Shown here: piece by piece, positions 22,984-32,275 of the stretch
Layout of the letters: each line of letters begins with the position of its first letter
How positions within the stretch are numbered: position 1 is the first letter of the stretch
NCBI GenBank assembly: GCA_029255685.2
Contig: CM055315.2
Location: forward strand, 52,295,358 to 52,359,357
Length of the DNA: 64,000 bases
Origin: Silene conica
Taxonomy: Eukaryota > Streptophyta > Magnoliopsida > Caryophyllales > Caryophyllaceae
Reading direction: 5' to 3'
The notes under the pieces: generated by a model
The model's input: only the letters and a program-made list of their open reading frames with translations
Told to the model about the DNA's origin: nothing
Database searches by the model: none
Program-made: the position numbers and the translations under genes

Positions 22984-23875
22984 GGTTGAGTCAGTAGCCT
23001 TCACTGAAGAGTCCTCCAGCTTCCTATCACATGACATTGCCCCTCATAAGCTGGAGGATCCTGGAAGTTTTTCTGTTCCTTGCAATATAGGAACTTTCCC
23101 TGTTAAAAAGGCCCTATGCGACCTAGGAGCTAGTATCACTGTCATGCCCCTTAGCGAAGCCTTAAAACTCGGAATGACCAATTTTTCAGTAACTAGCATG
23201 ACTGTCCAGATGGCAGACCGTACATCTATGGAACCCATAGGGGTGTTGGAAAACATCCATGTGCGCATTGATAAGTTCTTCTTCCCAGTCGATTTTGTAG
23301 TTTTAGATATCCCTGAGGATGCCCATATACCCATAATTCTAGGAAGACCTTTCCTCCACACTGCGGGAGCCATCATAGATGTAGGTACTGGGACCTTGAC
23401 CTTCAAAGTAGGGAAGCATTCTATTATTTATGGCATATCCTATAGGAAGAAGGATGATATGACCCCTATTACTTGTAATGCTATTGCTTCTGAAAAGAAG
23501 TATAAGGTCATCACTACCTCTCCTACTTTATTACCTACTCCTATACCTGTTTTTACACCTCCGCCCCAGATTGGGAGCAAAATGGAGGATATTTCTATTA
23601 TGACTAATGCAGGAGCTGGTTTGGGGAAACCCACAATAAAGGAGGTCACGGTGCAAAGAGGAGGACTGGGATTCCTAAGCTACAAGGAAGATGAAGACCC
23701 GGATATTGTGGATGAGGAGGATAAGAAAAAGAGAACAAAATATCAAGAGACAAATCCGTCGCATATGCTTTGCGACGGAGAGGAGACGTGTTTCGCCATT
23801 CGAGCAAACACCGTGGAGACTACGGCATATCGACAAAAGCCGTGGTCTGAGATATTCCGCATCTTTAGCGGATAG
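22979..23875 (+). CDS. Aspartic protease of the Athila/Tat-like element
   Basis: Frame +1 relative to gag, open from about 22979 to the TAG at 23873. It carries the retropepsin active-site motif DLGAS near 23119, and the flap and C-terminal motif IILGRPFL near 23334-23357, both typical of Athila/Tat proteases. The protein would cleave Gag. After the protease core comes an acidic region (EDEDPDIVDEEDKKKR) with no RT motif, and the frame ends without fusing to RT. Start is unclear because expression may depend on frameshifting. Confidence 0.75.
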   Translation, partial: YKVESVAFTEESSSFLSHDIAPHKLEDPGSFSVPCNIGTFPVKKALCDLGASITVMPLSEALKLGMTNFSVTSMTVQMADRTSMEPIGVLENIHVRIDKFFFPVDFVVLDIPEDAHIPIILGRPFLHTAGAIIDVGTGTLTFKVGKHSIIYGISYRKKDDMTPITCNAIASEKKYKVITTSPTLLPTPIPVFTPPPQIGSKMEDISIMTNAGAGLGKPTIKEVTVQRGGLGFLSYKEDEDPDIVDEEDKKKRTKYQETNPSHMLCDGEETCFAIRANTVETTAYRQKPWSEIFRIFSG

Positions 23876-24113
23876 TTGTTTAAATTTTCAGTTTTAAGAT
23901 AATTTACTTTTTGTTTGTTGAGACTCTTTAATTTTGTTTGCTTTCAGTTCTAGAACTTTTCCGTTTTGTTAGCATAGTTAAGACTTTTGGACTTGGTTCT
24001 GGGATCTCGCGCACTTGTTGGGCGCATATTTGATGATTTTTCAGGTTCAAAGAAGAATGACTTGGTTGAAACAAGTTATCCCCGAAGAAAAGAAGGCCGC
24101 TGTGCAGCAGAGG

Positions 24114-24146
24114 GGTCGACCGACTAGAAACTTGGGTCGGACGACC
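24114..24146 (+). repeat. GGTCGACC module 3, untranslated interior
   Basis: GGTCGACCGACT, 9 bp, GGTCGGACGACC; box starts 21 bp apart. Confidence 0.85.
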
Positions 24147-24185
24147 TGATCCCCGCCTTCCTGGAATTCCTGCAGTCCGCAGGAA

Positions 24186-24218
24186 GGTCGGTCGACCAGA
24201 GATATGGGTCGGTCGACC
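24186..24218 (+). repeat. GGTCGACC module 4, untranslated interior
   Basis: GGTCGGTCGACC twice, 21 bp apart, again 72 bp after the previous module. The sequence between modules 3 and 4 resembles that between modules 1 and 2 (TTCCxGGAA, GCAGGAA or ACAGGAA), so the pair of modules is a duplicated unit of about 105 bp. Confidence 0.85.
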
Positions 24219-25136
24219 TCCCCATCCGTCACAGCTTGTTCGTTTATTCCTCGGGAATCGTGCAACCATCTTGGGTACTTGAGTGGCACTGCTGGCCGCC
24301 AAAACCCCCCAGCTTACGCTGGTTTGGGGAGGTTTTTCTCATGCGCTTAACAATCCAATGAGTTCTTTCCAATTTTCCTTGATTTTATTTTCCTTGCATC
24401 TCTCCTTTAATTTTATGAAACCTTTGCTTAGGCTAATGCAAAATAGGGACATTGTGCGGGTTGGTTTGGGGAATGGTTTCATGTCACATACATTACATTT
24501 TGTCACACGTTTATTGCATTTCCGTACTGCATTGTTCTTTTCTTTATTTTCCTTGCATATATAAAAATCCAAAAAAAAAAAAAAATAGAAAAATTCCAAA
24601 AAAAATTCCAAAAAAAATGCACGTTTATTTTAGCATATAGGTCGAGTCGGAACGAGAATATTTCAAGGATGGTCTTTGCTATCTTACATATTTATGCTTT
24701 TACCTTGCCTTGTTAACTTGTTTTAGTATGAGAGTCTTTTGCATATCTACGAGTTTTTGTCAATTGGTATATCTTGAGACTTGACTTATACCTTGGCGAC
24801 CTACTATACATTCTAAGATTTAGAGCTTTATTTTCTGGTTTCATCTTTAAACCAGTTGTCTAGGATGTGAGTAGTACTCCCCTTGGAACATGTTACATCA
24901 ATATGCATAAACATGAACTTGAATTGCTATATACTTGTTTTACTATCTCGTTTTGTGAGTTTTGGTACGTGCATTTGGGATCCATTTTCTCTTATTTACC
25001 CATAAGCCTTACATAGCCAAAATTGCCTTTTTATTCCCCAAAACTACATCCCATACTTAGCCTACCCTTCCAAACTAGTATTTTTGGTCTTTAGTTTATT
25101 TTTTTGAGGCATCTTGGTTTGTATGCTATCTTGAGC

Positions 25137-25229
25137 AAAAAGAGAAAAGGAAGAAAGAAAGCAAGGAAAGAAAAAAAAAAGAACAGAAAAATTCAGAAAA
25201 AGAAAGAAAGAAAAAAAAAAAGAAAAAAG
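25137..25229 (+). repeat. Long purine-rich tract
   Basis: About 90 bases almost entirely A and G with a handful of C or T. It may be a simple-sequence expansion or a central purine tract; the true 3' polypurine tract is at about 25922-25938. Confidence 0.7.
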
Positions 25230-25248
25230 TCAAAGCGTACAGGAAATA

Positions 25249-25281
25249 GGTCGACCGACCACCGTCCTAGGTCGGCCGACC
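25249..25281 (+). repeat. GGTCGACC module 5, untranslated interior
   Basis: GGTCGACCGACC, 9 bp, GGTCGGCCGACC (a perfect palindrome). Preceded by TACAGGAAATA. Confidence 0.9.
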
Positions 25282-25901
25282 AACTGACAGCATCAGAAAT
25301 TCAAAAATTTCGTTCTGAAATCCCTTTCTTTTATATGTTATCACTCCCGTACTTCATTCAAAATATTCGGGAGTCCTTTCTTATATTTAATGTGAGAGTT
25401 GTGCTACAAAAGAGCACTTTCTTAATATCAAAAGTTGTGAATTTTGTTGTTGGGAAACGGTTTTACTAGCTTGGCTACTAACCCCACAAATCAAAAAACA
25501 TCTTAACCACTTTTACCTTTTACCTCACATATCCTTCATTACCCCAATTGCTTGTATCCGAGTCACTTAATGGGTTTGTTTATACATAGTTGTAGAATTC
25601 TTGTTCATGTTAGATTGCAGGCATGTTTCCATGGGTCGCAGTAAGGTGAGTGTCTTTACGAATATACTTCTTCCTATCTTTTACATATATTCACCCTTTG
25701 CTTCATGAGTGTCTCGAGCGTACCGCGAGAGTCCATGGTATAAAGTCTCTATAGTCTCTAGTTTTGCAAAGTTTGACGACACCATAACTCGTTTGCATGA
25801 TTTAAATACTTTCTCATTTTGTACTTGGCATTGGTTTAGGCTTACATGTAAATTTCGCTCTGAGATTGAAATCGTTCCATTAGTTAAGATCGAGTCAAAT
25901 T

Positions 25902-25921
25902 CTTGCTTGAGGGCAAGCAAG
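25902..25921 (+). promoter_or_regulatory. Pre-polypurine hairpin of the Athila/Tat-like element
   Basis: CTTGCTTG-AGGG-CAAGCAAG, perfect 8-bp stem. Written with a 6-bp core its loop is GAGGGC, a one-base variant of the GAGGAC loop seen in the chromovirus hairpins. It is followed by TTTGGTTTGGGGAATT and the LTR start at 25939. Confidence 0.65.
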
Positions 25922-26209
25922 GTTTGGTTTGGGGAATTTGATGCGTGTCTATTTTATGATGTTTTACATCTATTTTTATATGCATTTGGACGCTCATTTA
26001 CTATGTTTTAGCCTTTATTTCCCAACAATTGTCTACTTTGTATTTTTATGCTCTTCTGCAGATTTATGCGGAAAAGGGACGATTTTACACCAAACTTATG
26101 CCCTCGGGATTTTTCATAGCCAAGGAACGATGGAAAGTCAACTCAAAGCATTGACCAAGTACCAAGAAGTCAAACCAAAGACAAATTAAAGCAATCCTAC
26201 AGGAAAACG

Positions 26210-26242
26210 GGTCGACCGACCTACTACTTGGGTCGGCCGACC
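26210..26242 (+). repeat. GGTCGACC module 6, in the 3' LTR
   Basis: GGTCGACCGACC, 9 bp, GGTCGGCCGACC. Preceded by TACAGGAAAACG. Confidence 0.9.
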
Positions 26243-26288
26243 ACGACCCTGTTATGGAAAGCCCAGAATCCACAGAAGCCCGTAAATA

Positions 26289-26321
26289 GGTCGACCGACC
26301 TACTTTGTGGGTCGGCCGACC
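26289..26321 (+). repeat. GGTCGACC module 7, in the 3' LTR
   Basis: GGTCGACCGACC, 9 bp, GGTCGGCCGACC. Confidence 0.9.
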
Positions 26322-26813
26322 TCTACGCAGACCCTGAGATTATTTCCGAAAGCCCATAGAAGTGTTAGAGTCTTTAGGAAACTCTTATTTTCCGCCTATT
26401 GAAGCTAATTACGTGATTAGGGTTTGGTATCTAGTTTTCTATCATAGAATTACAATCGAGTTTTAGTTTTAATCTTTCAATAATCATCAAACACTTTTAG
26501 TTTGTTCTTCAATCTTTCAAGCATTCATCAATAAAATTTGTTCCTTTTTTGCCTCAATCATATTTCCGGTAATTCTTCTTTTAATTTATTCTTCATTATT
26601 ATTAGTTTAGAACTATTGTATTCGGTTTAAGGTAGAATCCCAAACTTTTTTATTGATTGCATGTTTAGATTGATATTCATCATGATTTCCATGTTTATTC
26701 CTATTTTCATTGTTGTTTTAGTAACCATGAGTAGCTAAATTTCACATGTTAGGATGTAGGGGATGAATATGCGTAGGTAGTATAGGTTCCGAGACCGACT
26801 GTAGCAGGGCCGT

Positions 26814-26846
26814 GGTCGGTCGACCTACTTAATGGGTCGGTCGACC
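26814..26846 (+). repeat. GGTCGACC module 8, in the 3' LTR
   Basis: GGTCGGTCGACC twice with 21-bp spacing. Confidence 0.9.
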
Positions 26847-26854
26847 GAGGCTGT

Positions 26855-26887
26855 GGTCGACCGACTGGGCTAGCTGGTCGGTCGACC
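26855..26887 (+). repeat. GGTCGACC module 9, in the 3' LTR
   Basis: GGTCGACCGACT, 9 bp, GGTCGGTCGACC: the two boxes are reverse complements at 11 of 12 positions, a nearly perfect hairpin. Confidence 0.9.
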
Positions 26888-27487
26888 CACTCGCGTTAGT
26901 ATTCTGTTTCGTTTTAATTCGTAGACTATAATAACTTACAATGAGACTGAAAGGAGACTTGTAGGATGTTAGTAATGACCTACCCAAGATTGAGAGATAC
27001 GGGAAGGGCATTGGTTTACACCTTAAGACGGCTAGGTTACTCAAGACTGAAAGGTATGTGACCTAGAATTTAGGAATCACCCTTATTGTTGACATCCAAT
27101 AATTGTGAGACCTAGGAACTAATAGCATAGGCCGAAAGGAGCTATTAGGTACCAAAGACCGAAAGGATATATTACACCCCTTACGCGATTGTCATACACG
27201 TTGACCTTAGGATTTATATTACCTTAGCTATTTATTACCCAATCATCCTAGCATTTCTTTTATTATTGTTTTATTATCATCTTTATTTACTTGCTTTAAT
27301 TTTTATCTCTGTTTCTAGACTTAGTAATAATCAATCAAACCCCCAAAACGGTTACCTTAAAACATTAACATCAAACAATAAACATTCCCCACCTCTCTGT
27401 GGTTCGACCCTGACTTTCACTATCTATTGTTAAAGTTAGGAATTATAAATTTTATCTTTGGTACCCTCAACGACGGACATCAGTCAT

Positions 27488-27968
27488 CACGGTAAGTTAT
27501 GATAAATCGTGAAAACAGGGGCAAACAACGGAGTTGGGTCGTGGGCCTGAAGTGCGTGTTTCGTGTAGTGTGGGTCACGAGAGGAGTGGTAGTTGTTGTG
27601 GTTAAGCCTTACGGTGGAAGGTGGTTCTGGGTAGGTGGATAACGTGGTGGTGACCGGTGTTTTGTTTGGTGATTAGCAAAGGAAAACAGAGAGATAGCGG
27701 TTTCACGCGGGTTCGAATAGCCTGGTTTGGGGCTGTTTTGTTGGCTAGATAGTAGGAGCGGCGGTGAGGTAGAATGGGGATGGTGACGGATGCAGTGTGA
27801 GGTTGAGGGTGGTGGTGAGTGGGGCGGTGATAGGTGTCGTGTAGGATGGTGATTCGAGGACTGTTTGGGTGTTGGTTGAAGGGCTGTGGTACGTAGCATA
27901 CGGAGTTGTGTTTGGGTTGTTTGTGTGTTGGTACCAATATAATGGTACGTAGTATTACTATTACTATA

Positions 27969-28015
<47 letters not shown>

Positions 28016-29414
28016 TACTATGTTATTATTATTTTACTAATGCTATTATTATTAGTAATATTATTGTTATTGTTAAAGTATGGTTAGATAATTATTATTA
28101 TTATTATTAGTAAATGGTGTTCATGATATTTAATTATATGAGTTGTTAACTAAGTTCAAAATAAGAATGTGACGGATATCAATAGTTCGCTTATATTTTC
28201 TATGTTCGGTTATCAATAGTTCGTTTATATCCCCATGTTTGGTTATTTAATTGAAGTTAGTTATAAAAGTAATAAGGTCGGGTTGGTTAAGTTAATTGAA
28301 GTAGTTATGTTTAATACGGTTTCGTTATGCGTAATATATATATTATTTAAATCGTTAATTTGAATAATTGATATATTACATTTGTTTACATAATTATATT
28401 AGTTGTTTGTATATATCTTGAGATGTTATTTTATATATCGACTAATTGTTGATTAGTGTAATTACGGTTGATATAGTTCGATATGCTTGATGTATTAATT
28501 AACTAATTATATTGAATAGTTGTAAAATTATATTTTGTTTACGTAGTTATATTAGTTAGTAATTATTCATATTATATTTGTTAGGTGACGGTTTTGAAGT
28601 GGCATAATTCTGTTACTTACTGGCTTACCATTGGATTATATTGCTATCCAGGTAGGATACACTGACACTATACTCTATGAAGTGTTATGAATGGATGTTT
28701 ACTTTGTGATGTGTTATGCATGGAGGTTGCCTTATATATTATGGATGCAAGTATGAGTTATATGAGCATGGTACTTAATGGTTATTTATTTTAGTGTTGC
28801 ATTCATGAGCATGGCATATGCATTGGTTACTGAGAAAGATGTGGATCAGATATTGTTCTCATATAAAGTTCAGGGTGGTTCCGCAGACCAGGCCTGGTGT
28901 CTTATCAGCTATTGAGCTGGCGTTCGGCGATGACCGATTATAGTCTGTCGGGAGGTTCGGTATGGCTGGGTGTTACGGGTTTGAGATTGAGAATGAGATT
29001 GAGCTCGAGCATATCATGACATTTGCATATCATCATTGTTGCATTATTTCTTATTGTGTTATCCTACTCAACCGCGAGGTTGACAGTGTATTTGTGTACA
29101 CCTACGATGATCCAGAACGGTGAGTAGAATCTACAGGTCAGAGACAGATGGACTAGGAGCTCGGGCATGGAGAGAGACATGGCTTGGACGTACTTAGATT
29201 TAGATCACATACTTAGATGTTATCAGTTTTACTTTAATTTATGCGTACTGCGTAGTACTTGTAATATTAAATGTTTAAATTTGATCAGTTTTATATTAAG
29301 TACTTTGGTTTGTTTTACTTTGTTATTCACTAACTCGGACATTCCGAGATGGTAACAGTTCTATTTATTTGAGAATGTCTTGCTAAAGGCTCTTAAATAA
29401 ATGGGGGTGTTACA
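27488..29414 (+). mobile_element. Older LTR (chromovirus type), 5' end cut by the Athila-like insertion
   Basis: Ends GGGGGTGTTACA and is not followed by a primer-binding site, so it is a 3' or solo LTR. It holds a long ATT run (about 27968-28018) and the hairpin at 29068-29083. It is related to 1-1445 but too divergent to be a clear pair. Its right flank is LINE sequence, so it inserted into a LINE copy. Confidence 0.75.
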
Positions 29415-30303
29415 TATTCTGACTAGGAAAGGAGTCCTGCCATCTTTGCTGTTTTAAATAAGTATGGTGAATCCATTAAACCCAGAGTTTAGTAGGCTGT
29501 GCAGCCACCCACCAAGCCAACTTCCCAATTGCTACTTTGTTCCATGCTCCACTCTGATGTATGTTCAATCTTCCTTTATTATAAGGTCCGCAAATTTTCT
29601 GCCAAGACACCAGAGGAACCCTGGTTTGATCCACACCTCCATCCCACAAAAAAGACCTACAAAGAGCCTCAATTTTTTTAACTATTCTTGTTGGCAGTAG
29701 AAAAATGGCAGCCCAGTAGTTGTGAAGCACACTCAATACTGACTTTACCAATACCACTATGCCAGTAGTTCTCCTGTACGGCGGTCTCACCCGTGTTTTT
29801 TTTATAAAATGTGACCATTTTTTTGTTAAAAAGTGACCACTATTGAAAAATAGGTCATTTTTTAAAAAGAAAAGGTGGTCACTATTTACTCAAAAGTGGT
29901 CACTACTTATAACAATGTGGTCACTTTTCAATTGGTCACACGTGCGACGGTCTGATACAAGTTTTTGTGCCACTCTACCCATGTAACTCAATTTTTTGGC
30001 CCCAAGCTTCCTGATTTTGTCTGTCACATTATTCAACAGAGATAGACAATCCTGAATAGTGAGTCTTGATGACTTAATGGGTACACCCAGATACTTAAAA
30101 GGGAGTGTCCCCTCCTTGCATCCTACACAACAATTATATCCTGCTTGATATCTCCTTTGACCCTATTAAAGTGTACATTGGATTTGCCTTGACTTAATTT
30201 AAGTCCAGAGGCAGCAGAGAGTGTTACAAAGGTACTTCAAAGAATCATTATAGATTTAACATCTCTCTTGCTGAACATTAGTAGATCATCCGCAAACATT
30301 AAA
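29415..30303 (-). pseudogene. LINE (L1-type) ORF2 fragment
   Basis: Minus-strand translation gives the RT motif FADDLLMFS near 30300, then SPFKYLGVPIKSSRL, KLSYMGR and, after an interruption, the downstream part with NYWAAIFLLP and CRSFLWDGG. This is the C-terminal half of a plant L1 reverse transcriptase. Several stops are present. A MITE-like insert near 29785-29973 splits it, and the LTR element at its left end truncates it. Confidence 0.8.
29785..29973. mobile_element. Small inverted-repeat element inside the LINE fragment
   Basis: Interrupts the LINE frame between GR and VVLVK. Its ends, GTACGGCGGTCTCACCCGTG and the reverse complement of the right end, TGTATCAGACCGTCGCACGT, are similar but imperfect, and GTGACCAC-type words occur inside on both strands. 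I could not find a clean target duplication, so the boundaries are approximate. Confidence 0.5.
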
Positions 30304-32275
30304 CTATATAATTCATATTTAACTCATGAAACTTGTTAGCTAATCAACGGGTACATTGTGTAGTAGAGTAGTAAGTAGTACATTAAAAAAGATATATTGT
30401 ACTAAAATAATCTTGTGACTATTAAATCATAAATGATGATTTAAACAACAGCAAAGACCAACAATTCAAGCAGTGACTATTAAATCATAAATGATGATCA
30501 TCATTCATCAGGACTAAATTGGTAATTTGGCATACTACAATCGCCATGACTCAAGACTTCCAACTAAACTGGCCAAAGTTACGAACACATACACTTAAGA
30601 AACTGGCTCTCGGAACCATCATTTTGTAAGTATCCAAACTAATTTGTAGACCTGCAGACTATATGATTAATTGAAGATATATTTTTCTTGGTCTTCAAAA
30701 ACTTAAAACCTTATTATAAAAGTTTATAATGCTAGACAAATCTGGTTTTTAGCACTGCTTCTCAAATGAGATCAAGTTGTGAAGCTTAACAGTAAACTCA
30801 AACTGAACAGCAAAAATAGGTCGTGATGACCAGTTTTGAGATCACAGTCGAAACAGATATTTGATACCATAATACCGAGTCCAAATAAATAGGTGAATAG
30901 CGAGTTAGAGGCACCCGACACTGCCCCAACTATAACAATGATAAAACTCACTATTAGCATGATAAACTCCATATCGGCATCCTCTTTTTCTATCCCCGAG
31001 TTTCCTTGAAACTCGTGAAATACTTTTGTCAAACATTTTACTCTATACTCACAAATGAAAAATTATCACCATCAGCAAATTAATGGAGTATATTGTAACG
31101 GAGTAAGCAGAGAAATCAGTAAAGCGCGTATAATCGTAAAGCAAGTATTGCTACAATCACTATCAGACTACTGTAAATGCAAAATAATGTCAAACGAAAC
31201 CAGACGAAGACAATCTCGTGTCTCCGTCTCAATTTTGTTCCTTCTCCTCATCTTCCCCACCCAATCACTCATTCCCTTTCAGTCAAATTTGCAAAAAACA
31301 ACAAATAGTTAACACCATACACGCACACTTAATTCGTGAACATTATTAGCAGAAAACCGTCAAAAATTTAGTAGATTGAGTAAGTCTATGATCTCGACTT
31401 TGAGCAGCGACAAATTAATCAAGTAAAACAAACAAAATCGATCAAACTAGATGTAGCAACAAATTAATCAAGTATAACAGGCAAAATCAATCAAACTAGA
31501 CACAGCAACAAATTAATCAAATAAAAAAACAAAATCAATCAAACCAGGATGCATATTCAAGGACAACAATAATTAATCGATCATACTATTAATTAAATGA
31601 ACCCTAGAAATAAAATTGAAACAATGCATAGTTTAAAAGAAAATTCAACTTACTAAATTGTAGTAAAGATCGGAATTGTTGATGAACTGTGCAAAAACCC
31701 TATCAATGGAAGCTCTATTTGATTTCCATGGAAGCTCTGAGATGAAGAGAAGCGGATTATAGAGAGTCGTGAGATCGAGGAGATAGAGAACGTTGATGAA
31801 CCCAGTAAAACAAGTTATTTGTAAAGAAGACATATTTTGGTGGTATTTGATTTATACCCAATTAAATTCTAAAAAAATTCTGAGGGATTTGGCCCAGATC
31901 AGAATTCTGAAATTTTAGAACTCCCAAACAAGGTATTTGGGCCAATCAGGACTGACTCTTGGTAGTTTGTTGTGTAGTTGAGTCAGAACATGCTCTCCTT
32001 ATGTACTTTGTCAAGTTGAATGTTACCTTTTCATCTACCACTTTTAGCGTTAGCATTCCATTTTTCACCTCAATTATATGTAAGAAGGGTCTATCAATAA
32101 TGATCAAAGAGCGGTTATTTGGAAGCAGTTAGTACTTCGAGCGTTACCATTCCATTTTTCACCTCCACCTTTAACCAAAGTTCCATTCATGACAGCCGTT
32201 ATATGTAAGCAGTCAGTACTCAATCCATCATTCTAATGCTTCGTTTCCCTAAAGCTTAAAAGACTACTCCCTCCA
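30304..32275. other. Intergenic stretch, little recognisable content
   Basis: AT-rich. It contains the small minus-strand ORFs described separately, a short repeated CAACAAATTAATCAAGTA-type segment near 31405-31530, and no other feature I can support. Confidence 0.5.
30772..31833 (-). CDS. Possible small membrane protein gene, two ORFs, unrecognised
   Basis: Two minus-strand ORFs may be exons of one gene. The upstream one (31833 to about 31656) encodes about 60 residues and ends at a good donor, GTAAGT. The downstream one (ATG at about 30972, to 30772) encodes about 66 residues with two hydrophobic segments (MLIVSFIIVIVG and SLFTYLFGLGIM). I could not connect them in one frame with confidence, and I recognise no family. 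The length and the two membrane spans recall small signal-peptidase-complex subunits, but the match is not good enough to name. It could be chance. Confidence 0.25.

Larger units (their letters stand above)
23876..25938 (+). mobile_element. Untranslated interior of the Athila/Tat-like element
   Basis: No gene found. It holds modules 3-5, an A-rich stretch near 24563-24620, a purine-only-like tract at 25137-25229, and, just before the LTR, a hairpin and polypurine tract. ORFs here are low-complexity or random. Confidence 0.7.
21779..27482 (+). mobile_element. 3' part of an Athila/Tat-like gag-protease retroelement
   Basis: Contains the C-terminal part of gag (21781-22983), a protease region (22979-23875), about 2 kb of untranslated interior, a polypurine tract before 25939 and a 3' LTR (25939-27482). 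Reverse transcriptase, RNase H and integrase are absent, so it depended on another element. Its 5' LTR and gag start are not in the window. It interrupted an older LTR: GTCAT at 27483-27487 is the likely target duplication. Nine copies of a GGTCGACCGACC module are spread through gag, interior and LTR. Confidence 0.8.
25939..27482 (+). mobile_element. 3' LTR of the Athila/Tat-like element
   Basis: Starts TGATGCGTG, ends CAACGACGGACATCA, as does the related LTR at 61675-62904 (TGATACGTG to ACGACGGGTATCA). Contains modules 6-9. About 1.54 kb. Confidence 0.8.

Noticed and set aside
1..29414. LTRs 1-1445 and 27488-29414 as the two LTRs of one element
   Set aside because: They are related but too diverged compared with the other LTR pairs, and the DNA between them cannot be reassembled into one element without large losses. 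Kept as separate copies of one family.
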